A DNA stretch of 64,000 bases from positions 1 through 64,000 of the forward strand of contig JAUSFN010000001.1 of the NCBI GenBank assembly GCA_030649935.1. The letters run 5' to 3'. Positions within the stretch are counted from its first letter, which is position 1. Every line of letters starts with the position of its first letter. A model generated the notes under the pieces. It saw only the letters and a program-made list of their open reading frames with translations. It was not told the DNA's origin and ran no database searches. Made by a program: the position numbers and the translations under genes. Source of the stretch: Candidatus Planktophila sp. GTDB taxonomy: Bacteria > Actinomycetota > Actinomycetes > Nanopelagicales > Nanopelagicaceae. Shown piece by piece: positions 1-7,766 of the stretch.

Positions 1-1
1 C

Positions 2-148
2 TTTCGAGTACTGAAAAGCTCGCCAACGGTTGGATTAAATTTGCTTCCAGAAATCCGTGTTATTCCGCACTTCAACAAATTCTTTAAGTGGATTCCAGAG
101 AGCGCCGCCAAGCTCTTACTTCACGTTCCCGATGATTCAATATCCTAA
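2..148 (+). CDS. C-terminal fragment, possibly peptidase S51 (dipeptidase E-like) family
   Basis: The window opens inside a reading frame that runs from base 2 to a TAA at 146-148. The visible 48 residues contain GLNLLPEIRVIPHFNKF, which resembles the segment in S51 peptidases and related class-I amidotransferase-fold proteins where a conserved PHF follows a G-L-LP strand. The catalytic serine region would lie upstream of the window, so activity cannot be judged. The other two frames stop earlier or lack protein-like composition. The family call is tentative. The 175 bases between this stop and the next gene hold no ORF or hairpin that I can support. Confidence 0.4.
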   Translation, partial: FRVLKSSPTVGLNLLPEIRVIPHFNKFFKWIPESAAKLLLHVPDDSIS

Positions 149-323
149 AGGGTTTACCTGATCAGCAGTTATTTAATGGAGAGCAAATTCACTTGTCCCA
201 ACCCAGTGATTAAGAGTTAGAGGGTAACCGCAGCTAGAAGATTTCTCGCGCTAGAGAGTTCATTAAAAGTTCGATTTCAAATCACTTATGACCTATGAAT
301 AGTTGAGTGCTAACCTAAGAGTT

Positions 324-857
324 ATGGCTCAAGAGCTCAATACAACTCGTCTGAGGTTGCGCAACTGGCAAGTGGAGGATTTGCCGCGTTGGATAGAAAT
401 GAATTCAGATCCAGTCACTTTAAAATATTTTGTTCGAACTGACACTAAAGAGGAGAGTGAAATATCTTTTGAAAGAAATAAGATCTTCCTGGAGCTTCAC
501 GAATTCGGACTTTGGGCAGTAGAGGAAAAAGAGAGCGAGAATTTCATGGGATTCATTGGGCTTTCAGATCGGTCCCTCGAGGGGATTTCATTTACCCCTT
601 GCATAGAGATCGGCTGGAGATTGGATAAGGCATTTTGGGGCAGAGGGTATGCGACCGAAGGGGCTCGTGAAGTTCTAAAATTCGCTCAAGAAAACTTGAA
701 AATTGACCAGATATATTCTTATACGGCGAGAATAAATACCCCTTCAATAAATGTAATGAAGAAGATTGGACTTATAGCCAGACCAGAGCTTGATTTTGAC
801 CATCCCAAAATAAGTGCGGGTCTGCCGATACGAAACCACGTGGTTTTTTCGACCTGA
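324..857 (+). CDS. GNAT-family N-acetyltransferase (RimJ/RimL-like)
   Basis: This 177-residue protein begins with the RimJ/RimL pattern NTTRLRLRNW and carries the acetyl-CoA loop region GRGYATEGAREVLKFA around residues 110-125, after the IEIGWRLDKAFWG strand. A second half with INTPSINVMKKIGL matches the N-S-x-x-V-x-x-K-x-G element of the family. It probably acetylates an amino group on a protein or small molecule; the substrate is unknown. The longest frame starts at a TTG at 303, but the ATG at 324 places the family's conserved start at the usual distance, so I use that. It stands alone, with about 140 bases to typA. Confidence 0.85.
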   Translation: MAQELNTTRLRLRNWQVEDLPRWIEMNSDPVTLKYFVRTDTKEESEISFERNKIFLELHEFGLWAVEEKESENFMGFIGLSDRSLEGISFTPCIEIGWRLDKAFWGRGYATEGAREVLKFAQENLKIDQIYSYTARINTPSINVMKKIGLIARPELDFDHPKISAGLPIRNHVVFST

Positions 858-996
858 AAATCGCTGTGATTTCGCCATATCTGCTCTCAAAGGTAGAATA
901 TCCACGTGCGGCCGATGGATTGGCCTCAGTAACACCTAAATCGTTGGATAGAGGCAAGGCCTTCTAGTGGCTGGCTTCCTAAGGAAAGTAGTTTTC

Positions 997-2895
997 GTGG
1001 CAAAGACCCAAGCACACCTCAAAGACCTGCCAATAAAAAAGCGCGAGAACCTTCGTAACGTGGCGATTATTGCCCACGTAGATCACGGTAAAACGACTCT
1101 CGTAGATGCGATGCTCTGGCAGTCAGGTGCATTCGCGGCCTATAAGAAGCAGGGCGAAGGTCAAGAGCGCATGATGGATTCAATGGATCTAGAGCGCGAA
1201 AAGGGAATTACGATTCTTGCTAAAAACACCGCAGTTAAGCGCGGTGACACGATTGTTAACATTATTGACACTCCGGGCCACGCCGATTTCGGTGGCGAAG
1301 TTGAACGCGGACTTGAAATGGTTGATGGCGTTATCTTGTTAGTAGATGCTTCTGAAGGTCCCTTGCCACAGACCCGCTTTGTTTTAAGAAAAGCGTTGGA
1401 AAAGAACCTTCCAGTTATTTTGCTCATTAATAAAGTCGACCGCCACGATTCACGAATCGCTGAAGTTGTCGATGAGACGTACGAACTATTTTTAGATTTA
1501 GATGCCAATGAATCGCAGATTGAATTTCCAGTTGTGTATGCATCGGCAAAAGCTGGGCGTGCATCATTGACGCGTCCTGCCGATGGTGGAATGCCAGAGG
1601 AGGAAAACCTCGATGTTTTATTCGACACAATCTTTTCTGCAATTCCAGCGCCTATGTATCACGAAGGCGCACCGCTGCAAGCACATGTTACTAACCTTGA
1701 CTCATCACCATTCCTTGGTCGCCTAGCTCTATGTCGTGTTCGCGAAGGTGTTATTAAAAAAGGGCAGAACGTTACATGGATTAAGACCGATGGCACCATG
1801 GAGCGCGTAAAGATTTCAGAGCTCCTCATTACTGAAGCTCTTGAACGTGTACCAACGCTTGAGGCTCACCCTGGCGACATTATCGCTGTAGCAGGAATTG
1901 AAACTATTACTCTTGGCGAAACATTGGCAGACAATGAAAATCCACATGCGCTTCCGTTAATCATCGTTGATGAGCCATCGATTTCGATGACAATCGGTAT
2001 TAATACTTCTCCATTGGCTGGCAAAAGTGGGAAACTGCTTACTGCGCGCCAAGTTAAGAGCCGCCTTGATGCCGAGCTCGTTGGTAACGTTTCATTGCGT
2101 GTATTGACTACGGAGCGCCCAGATACTTGGGAAGTTCAGGGACGTGGGGAACTTCAGCTTGCAGTCCTTGTTGAAATCATGAAGCGCGAAGGCTTTGAAT
2201 TGACCGTTGGTAAGCCACAGGTTGTTATTAAAAAGGTTGATGGCAAAGTACATGAACCGATGGAGCGTTTAACAATTGATGCACCTGAAGAATACCTTGG
2301 TGTTCTAACTCAGTTAATGGCGCTTCGCAAGGGCCGCATGGAACAAATGGTTAACCACGGCACTGGTTGGGTTCGTCTTGATTATCGCGTTCCATCTCGT
2401 GGACTTATTGGTTTCCGCACTGAGTTCTTAACTGAAACTCGCGGAACCGGTTTATTGCACCACGTCTTTGATGGTTATGAAGCTTGGCACGGCGATATCC
2501 GCACACGCGGAACTGGTTCGCTCGTATCAGATCGTATGGGAGTTGTTACATCGTATGCGTTGTACGGTACTCAAGATCGCGGAAGCATCTTCGTTGAACC
2601 CGGCGATGAGGTGTACGAAGGAATGGTTATTGGCGAAAACTCGCGAAGCGAAGATATGGATGTTAACTGTGTTCGCGAAAAGAAACTTACTAACATGCGA
2701 GCATCAGGCACCGATGAATCAGAGCGTTTAATTCCGCCTAAGAAGCTCAACATGGAAGGTGCGTTGGAGTTCTGCCGCGAAGATGAGTGCGTTGAAGTTA
2801 CGCCGGCCGTTGTTCGAATCCGTAAGGTTGTCCTTGATGGCGACGAGCGCGCCCGCACAACTTCACGCGCCAAGAAGGCTAACCAAAACGTTTAA
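997..2895 (+). CDS. typA: Translational GTPase TypA/BipA
   Basis: TypA is a ribosome-associated GTPase related to EF-G and LepA that supports 50S assembly and growth under stress. The G motifs are intact: AHVDHGKTT (G1), the EKGITI switch (G2), DTPGHADF (G3) and NKVD (G4). They are followed by the beta-barrel, EF-G III/V-like domains and the TypA-specific C-terminal domain (GLIGFRTEFLTETRGTG). The length of about 632 residues is normal. The ORF track starts at a GTG at 967, but the GTG at 997 has AAGGAAAG eight bases upstream and is preferred. Its end faces the toxin gene with only four bases between stops, and an inverted repeat covers both stop codons. Confidence 0.95.
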   Translation: MAKTQAHLKDLPIKKRENLRNVAIIAHVDHGKTTLVDAMLWQSGAFAAYKKQGEGQERMMDSMDLEREKGITILAKNTAVKRGDTIVNIIDTPGHADFGGEVERGLEMVDGVILLVDASEGPLPQTRFVLRKALEKNLPVILLINKVDRHDSRIAEVVDETYELFLDLDANESQIEFPVVYASAKAGRASLTRPADGGMPEEENLDVLFDTIFSAIPAPMYHEGAPLQAHVTNLDSSPFLGRLALCRVREGVIKKGQNVTWIKTDGTMERVKISELLITEALERVPTLEAHPGDIIAVAGIETITLGETLADNENPHALPLIIVDEPSISMTIGINTSPLAGKSGKLLTARQVKSRLDAELVGNVSLRVLTTERPDTWEVQGRGELQLAVLVEIMKREGFELTVGKPQVVIKKVDGKVHEPMERLTIDAPEEYLGVLTQLMALRKGRMEQMVNHGTGWVRLDYRVPSRGLIGFRTEFLTETRGTGLLHHVFDGYEAWHGDIRTRGTGSLVSDRMGVVTSYALYGTQDRGSIFVEPGDEVYEGMVIGENSRSEDMDVNCVREKKLTNMRASGTDESERLIPPKKLNMEGALEFCREDECVEVTPAVVRIRKVVLDGDERARTTSRAKKANQNV

Positions 2896-2907
2896 GTTTT
2901 TACTTAA
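2892..2907. repeat. Inverted repeat over the typA and doc stop codons
   Basis: TTAAGT-TTTT-ACTTAA forms perfect 6-bp arms that include the TAA of typA and the TAA of the convergent toxin gene. It may weakly separate the two transcripts. It is too short to call a terminator with confidence. Confidence 0.4.
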
Positions 2908-3277
2908 TCGCTTTCTTTAAAATCGTTGCAATACCGGCAACATCCATGTCGCCTTTTGCTATGTCGAGAATCATCTTTTCGGCCGTATCAATCGGCATAG
3001 ATAGATCTCTGCCGTTCATGAGGCAGAAGATACGGCCAGAAGACCAGGCGATTCTCTTGTTTCCATCTATTAATGCATGGTTTCGGGCAAGAGAGTGAAT
3101 GAGAGAAGCTACTTTTTCCTCAAAAGTAGGATAAGCATCTTCGCCATAAATGGTGGTCTGTGGCCGCATCGCCGCAGATTCAAGGAGACCTTCGTCCCGA
3201 ATTCGAAAATCACCAATCAACGATTTTCCAATTTCAATTAGGTCATGTAAATCTAAGTAATCAATAGGGTCGCTCAT
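2900..3277 (-). CDS. doc: Doc-type toxin (Fic/DOC fold) of a type II toxin-antitoxin system
   Basis: The 125-residue protein has the size and layout of Doc toxins, which phosphorylate EF-Tu using ATP. The active-site loop reads HALIDGNKRIAW (about residues 66-77), matching the Doc form of the Fic motif H-x-[FL]-x-D-[AG]-N-K-R, with the histidine, aspartate and NKR all present. The N-terminal YLDLHDLIEIG and LLESAAMRPQ segments are also typical of Doc. Its start overlaps the antitoxin stop by four bases, so the two are translationally coupled. No disabling change is visible, so it is probably active when freed from the antitoxin. Confidence 0.88.
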   Translation of the reverse strand: MSDPIDYLDLHDLIEIGKSLIGDFRIRDEGLLESAAMRPQTTIYGEDAYPTFEEKVASLIHSLARNHALIDGNKRIAWSSGRIFCLMNGRDLSMPIDTAEKMILDIAKGDMDVAGIATILKKAIK

Positions 3278-3471
3278 TTAGACAGGCGGTCGAGAAGTTC
3301 GGCATCCTCAACTGATACTCGGGCAATTGCATCGGCCAGACGTTGTGGGCGGCGGGCGATATATGCATTAACGGCTGCAAGTGCAGCTTCCTGCATTGAA
3401 ATGCCATCTTGTTCAGCTGCAGCGCGCAAACCAGCGGTTTGTTCGGGGGTAAGTCGTAAGTTCATAGCCAT
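3274..3471 (-). CDS. Antitoxin, ribbon-helix-helix-like, partner of Doc
   Basis: This gene of about 65 residues lies directly upstream of doc with a 4-base overlap. The N-terminus NLRLTPEQTAGLRAAAEQDG followed by SMQEAALAAVNAYI resembles short RHH antitoxins more than classic Phd. The C-terminal RVSVEDAELLDRLSK is the likely toxin-wrapping tail. The ORF track begins at 3510, but that extension crosses the palindromic operator. The start at 3471 (MAMNL), or 3465, leaves the operator untranslated and fits the family. It would neutralise the toxin and repress the operon. Confidence 0.8.
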   Translation of the reverse strand: MAMNLRLTPEQTAGLRAAAEQDGISMQEAALAAVNAYIARRPQRLADAIARVSVEDAELLDRLSK

Positions 3472-3478
3472 GGCACAA

Positions 3479-3497
3479 TGGTACCAGAGTGGTACCA
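3479..3497 (-). promoter_or_regulatory. Palindromic operator of the toxin-antitoxin operon
   Basis: TGGTACCA-GAG-TGGTACCA places two copies of an 8-bp palindrome three bases apart, eight bases upstream of the preferred antitoxin start on the minus strand. Read as one site it is a 19-bp inverted repeat. RHH and Phd-type antitoxins usually bind such paired sites to autoregulate. On the minus strand an ATGACA/TAGATG pair with 18-bp spacing lies upstream and may be the promoter, but that part is weak. Confidence 0.65.
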
Positions 3498-3709
3498 CAG
3501 GTGACTGCATCTAGGGCGGAGAGAGAGGTTCTGTCATATTGGTCGGGCAAGATAACCACCGTGAATCGAAAGATTTCGGAATTAATTACGTTTTAACGGT
3601 TACAGCTATTACGGAATTGATTCAAAGGAATTCTTCTATGAGGTTTCCAACCCCTCTAGACTCAGGAATTTTTAAGGATTAAAGTCAAGCAATCAAAGAG
3701 AGGATTTAA

Positions 3710-4201
3710 ATGAAACGTCTATCTCTGATCGTAATTTTTTTGTTGATTTCAGCAGTTTCACCTTTGCAACTTGCAAACGCTGCAATAAAGGATGGAAGTA
3801 AATGCTCACCTGCAGGTGCAAGTTTTAAACAAAATGGAATTAACTTTATCTGCACAAAAATATCTGGAAAAGTTGTGTGGAAAAAGAAATCGACAGTGCC
3901 AACCATCAAAGCTTCTACCGGAATACAAAGCAAATCATTCAACTTAGAAAGTGTTACTTTTTCCGATGATTTTGGATTGACAAGCGCATCGGGAAGAGTT
4001 AAAAATACCTCTGCAAAGGTAAAAAATGCTTTAATGACAATTACTATTTTCAATTCGGATGGCAAGTCTATTTATACGACTATGGTGGGTTCGGCACAGA
4101 ATGTTAACCCTGGGGAAACGGTAACAGTTCAATTTATTGGCACTGGTTCTTTGCCATCAGGTACTTTTAAATATAGCTTTCAAGTAGATACGGAATTTTA
4201 A
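3710..4201 (+). CDS. Secreted protein with an FxLYD-like C-terminal domain
   Basis: A clear Sec signal peptide (KR, hydrophobic stretch, cleavage near ANA-A at residue 25) precedes a short cysteine-containing segment (KCSPAG, FICTK), a lysine-rich linker and an Ig-like beta domain. The latter (VTFSDDFGLTSASGRVKNTS with VNPGETVTVQF) matches FxLYD domains, which are found in many Gram-positive extracellular proteins of unknown role. The ATG follows AGAGAGG. The two cysteines could form a disulfide in the exported protein. I do not recognise a specific function. Confidence 0.7.
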   Translation: MKRLSLIVIFLLISAVSPLQLANAAIKDGSKCSPAGASFKQNGINFICTKISGKVVWKKKSTVPTIKASTGIQSKSFNLESVTFSDDFGLTSASGRVKNTSAKVKNALMTITIFNSDGKSIYTTMVGSAQNVNPGETVTVQFIGTGSLPSGTFKYSFQVDTEF

Positions 4202-4227
4202 ACCAACTAACCAACTAGGGAGAAACA

Positions 4228-4560
4228 ATGCGAAAACTAAGACCGCTATCGTGGGTAATTATCATTACGAATATCTTGTTTGCCTGGTGGATTATCGGCG
4301 GAGTTGGAGGTGCCGTCAATGATAGTTGCACAGGAATGTCGGGAGATGAACTTTCTGCTTGTGAAGCAGGAACTGCTATCGGTGCCGGTCTTGGCACAAT
4401 ATTTATTCTATTCTTGTGGGTAATGGTCGACATTATTTTGCTTGTAATTTTTCTTGTCACCAATAAGAAGGGTCGAGAATGCCCAAGTTGTGGACGCAAG
4501 GTCAAGGTAGGTAAGACGGAGTGCGATAAATGCGGACACAGTTTTAAACAAGTGCAATAA
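4228..4560 (+). CDS. Small membrane protein with C-terminal zinc ribbon
   Basis: The 110-residue protein has two predicted membrane segments (WVIIITNILFAWWIIGGVGG and the long FILFLWVMVDIILLVIFLV) separated by a short loop with two cysteines. It ends in a cytoplasmic zinc ribbon, CPSCGRK followed by CDKCGHSF. The start follows AGGGAGAA. Hydrophobic proteins with rubredoxin-like tails of this type are common in actinobacteria and have no assigned role. It lies 26 bases after the secreted protein gene and may be co-transcribed with it. The next 104 bases contain no gene. Confidence 0.7.
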   Translation: MRKLRPLSWVIIITNILFAWWIIGGVGGAVNDSCTGMSGDELSACEAGTAIGAGLGTIFILFLWVMVDIILLVIFLVTNKKGRECPSCGRKVKVGKTECDKCGHSFKQVQ

Positions 4561-4664
4561 TTCTCAAAGGAGCATTGATTAGGTGATTTTCCTCATTAGG
4601 AGTCCTCAAATCATGCTTTAAAAGAAATCCCAAAATGTCAGCTACATACGATTGAATAGCGACC

Positions 4665-7600
4665 GTGAGTACACCGAAATTTAACCTGGTGCGACATGCC
4701 AAGAAAAGCGCTGAGTTGAAACTTTCATTGGAACAAAGCGGCGCGGTTACTCATCGCGGGTCACCATTGGTTGTGCAGGGTGGGCCGGGCACGGGCAAGA
4801 CAACGGTATTAATTGAAGCTGCGCTCGCACGAACAAATGATGGACAAAACCCGGATTCAATTTTGCTGCTGACTTTTGGGCGAGAGCGTGCCTCCGAACT
4901 TCGCGATTCGATTGCTCTTCGAACAACAAAGACAATGTTCGAACCCTTAGCCCGAACATTTCATTCGTTAGCCTTTTCAATTTTAAAGATGAAGGCTGAA
5001 AAGAGCGATCCTGAACCGATTTTATTGAGTGGTCCTGAACAAGAAAGTTATATAAAGGAGTTGCTAAAAGGCGACATCGAGGATGGCTATAGAGAGTGGC
5101 CAGAGGATTTACATGCGGCCCTTACAACAAATGGATTTGCGCGCGAACTTCGCGATTTAATTCTGCGCGCATCAGAGCGAGGGATTGGTCCTGCACAGTT
5201 AGAAAAACTCGGAATATCAAAGGGCGAAAAATATTGGTTTGCTGCATCAAAGTTCTGGCAGCGATATTTGAATTCGATGGTGATGCGAGAAATTAGTGCA
5301 ATTGATGCAAAGATGCGAATCGATCCTTCGGAGCTTGTTTCAAGGGCAACGCTGCATTTACACAATAACCCCGACGTGTTAGCAAAATTACGTGCGCGTT
5401 TCACCACCATTATGGTCGATGAGTTTCAAGAGAGTGATCCAGCCCAGCGAGCTTTACTTGCAACGCTAGTTGGCGCAGATGTAATTATCTGTACTGATGC
5501 CGATAGCGCCGTCGGACGCTTTCGTGGCGCCGATCCCGATGGCTTATCTGCGGCGTTAGATCCTTATCGCGCTAAGGAAATTGTTTTATCAACGGTTTAC
5601 CGTAGCGCCCAAGAAATCTTCAGTGTCGGTCTCGAATTTGCACTAGAAATGCCCGGCTCCCATATCACCCGAAAACGCAGCTGTGGTAATGAAAATTCAG
5701 GTGCAGTGGCGGTGCACCGCTTTAGATCAGGGGCTGAAGAGGCGGCATTTATCGCCCATCAATTTCGTAGCGCACATCTGCGCGAAGGAATTTCTTACAG
5801 CGATATGGCAGTTATTCTGCGTAACCCTGGGCTCACGGCCTCTGCGCTTCGACGAGCATTTTCATATGTTGGAATTCCTGTAGCAAGTGAACTGCAAGCT
5901 TTGGCTGGAAATCCCGCCATCGCACCATTTCTCTTATTAGCCCGCGTTGCAATTAAAGCGCAGCCAATGAACTTAGATACCGCCGAGCGATTACTGATGA
6001 GCGAGTTCGGCGGGGCAGATTCAATCTCACTTCGTCGAATTCGTCGCGCCCTAATTGCCGCGCGTGCCGATGGAGATGAACGCTCGGGGACACAGTTGTT
6101 ACTCGATGCAATCGATAAAGGTGAAATTTTTATAGAAGGCGCGGATTCAGTTATTCGTGTTCATACGTTATTAGAAAAAACCCGTGCCGCTGCTCGAAAT
6201 AAATCCGCCCTGGCCGATGATTTGTTGTGGGCGATTTGGGATAACGCCATGACAAGTGATGGTCAAAAACTTAGCGATGCTTGGCGTACTCAATCACTTC
6301 GACCCGGAGTTCGGGGTGCCGCCGCCGATCGCGACTTAGATGCCATGATGCAGTTATTTGAATCCGCTGCCAGATACTCAGAGCGTTTTCCATCATCGGG
6401 TCCAGCCGCCTTTATCGCCGAAATTGCAACCGAGGATATTGCAGGCGATGTTATTACCGCCAAGGGTGTACGCCCGGATTTTGTAGAGATTCTCACTGTA
6501 CATAGTGCGAAAGGACGTGAGTGGGATGTAGTTGCGATAGCGGGGCTTCAAGAAGGAACATGGCCTAATTTAAAGCAGCGCTCATCGTTATTAGGTGCCG
6601 AGCGGTTAGTTGAACGCCAACGCAACCCCGATACTCCACGTGATCAGTTAGATATCATCGCGGCTAATGGACTTATGCAAGACGAAGAGCGCTTGTTCCA
6701 TGTCGCTCTAACCCGCGCCAAAGGCTCACTTTTCATCACTGCAGTGCAACGCGATGATGAAGAGCCCTCACAGTTCTTTGAGGCGATCGAGGTTTTGGTC
6801 AATACAAACGATCTCGATGAGCCAGTCATAACCGAAGTTCCCCGCCCAATAACTGTGCCTGCGCTGGTTGCAGAACTTCGAAGTCAATTACATGGCGAAA
6901 ATGCACATACTGCTGCAGCGATACTTAAAGCTATGAGCGAAAATGGAGTTTATCTAGCCGATCCTCAATCGTGGATTGGGTCACTGCCTTTGAGTACCGA
7001 TGCACCAGTTATTGATGCCGACAAAGAAGTTGTTGTATCGCCCAGTGGCGCTGAATCTTTTGAAGAGTGCGGAGTCAAGTGGTTTTTACAAAACAGTGGC
7101 GGCGTTGATGGAGATAGCACAGCCCAAGTTCTGGGCTCTGCGATTCACGCATTTGCCGCAAAAATGGTTCAAGCGCCAAGTACGACTAAAGAAGAATTAA
7201 TTGCGACTCTACAAAGCTCATGGAAACTTATCGATCCAGATTCTGGATGGGTGAGTGCTTCCCATTTAGAAAACGCGGTTACGATGCTCGAAAAATTCGT
7301 TGACTACCATGTCAACACTACTCGCACAGTAGTCGATGCTGAAATGCGCTTTGATGTGAAATTGGGTCGTGCTCGAATTGTAGGAAGTGTTGACCGATTA
7401 GAAGTCGAAGCCGATGGCTCATTATTTATTGTTGACTTCAAAACAGGTGGCAGTGCAATTAGTGTTAAAGATGCAAAAGAGAATCTTCAGTTAGCTAGTT
7501 ACCAACTCGGAATCGCAGAAGGTGGATTTACTCAAGGCAATGTCAGTGCAGGTGCCGAGCTTGTTTATTTAGGTACAAGCACTGTGGGAGCAACAATTCG

Positions 7601-7766
7601 ATCTCAACATGGTATTGAAGTCGATGAGATTAAAAATAAACTCAATGAAATCGGCGAAGGTGTGGGCGCTGCTACCTTCTTTGCAACGGTCAATAAGCGC
7701 TGTAAAGGCTGCCCTGTGCGTAAGTCCTGCCCGGTCCAAAGCGATGGTCGGACGGTGATTTCATGA
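4665..7766 (+). CDS. adnA: AdnA-like helicase-nuclease subunit
   Basis: First subunit of the actinobacterial AdnAB complex, which unwinds and resects double-strand breaks. An N-terminal UvrD/Rep motor has Walker A GGPGTGKTTVL (about residues 38-48) and Walker B VDEFQES (about 250). A C-terminal RecB-type PD-(D/E)XK nuclease follows: GSVDRLE (about 907), DFKTG (924) and the LQLASYQ helix. Four cysteines, one in EECGVKW (about 798) and three in CKGCPVRKSC (about 1012), form the Fe-S frame seen in AddB/Dna2-type nucleases. It starts at a GTG with little Shine-Dalgarno signal. The stop overlaps the adnB ATG (ATGA). Size and gene order support the AdnA assignment. Confidence 0.88.
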   Translation: MSTPKFNLVRHAKKSAELKLSLEQSGAVTHRGSPLVVQGGPGTGKTTVLIEAALARTNDGQNPDSILLLTFGRERASELRDSIALRTTKTMFEPLARTFHSLAFSILKMKAEKSDPEPILLSGPEQESYIKELLKGDIEDGYREWPEDLHAALTTNGFARELRDLILRASERGIGPAQLEKLGISKGEKYWFAASKFWQRYLNSMVMREISAIDAKMRIDPSELVSRATLHLHNNPDVLAKLRARFTTIMVDEFQESDPAQRALLATLVGADVIICTDADSAVGRFRGADPDGLSAALDPYRAKEIVLSTVYRSAQEIFSVGLEFALEMPGSHITRKRSCGNENSGAVAVHRFRSGAEEAAFIAHQFRSAHLREGISYSDMAVILRNPGLTASALRRAFSYVGIPVASELQALAGNPAIAPFLLLARVAIKAQPMNLDTAERLLMSEFGGADSISLRRIRRALIAARADGDERSGTQLLLDAIDKGEIFIEGADSVIRVHTLLEKTRAAARNKSALADDLLWAIWDNAMTSDGQKLSDAWRTQSLRPGVRGAAADRDLDAMMQLFESAARYSERFPSSGPAAFIAEIATEDIAGDVITAKGVRPDFVEILTVHSAKGREWDVVAIAGLQEGTWPNLKQRSSLLGAERLVERQRNPDTPRDQLDIIAANGLMQDEERLFHVALTRAKGSLFITAVQRDDEEPSQFFEAIEVLVNTNDLDEPVITEVPRPITVPALVAELRSQLHGENAHTAAAILKAMSENGVYLADPQSWIGSLPLSTDAPVIDADKEVVVSPSGAESFEECGVKWFLQNSGGVDGDSTAQVLGSAIHAFAAKMVQAPSTTKEELIATLQSSWKLIDPDSGWVSASHLENAVTMLEKFVDYHVNTTRTVVDAEMRFDVKLGRARIVGSVDRLEVEADGSLFIVDFKTGGSAISVKDAKENLQLASYQLGIAEGGFTQGNVSAGAELVYLGTSTVGATIRSQHGIEVDEIKNKLNEIGEGVGAATFFATVNKRCKGCPVRKSCPVQSDGRTVIS

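Noticed and set aside
1161-1628. Long antisense ORFs inside typA and other large genes
   Set aside because: They are shadows of strongly coding frames, rich in Ser and Arg, and have no ribosome sites or family matches.
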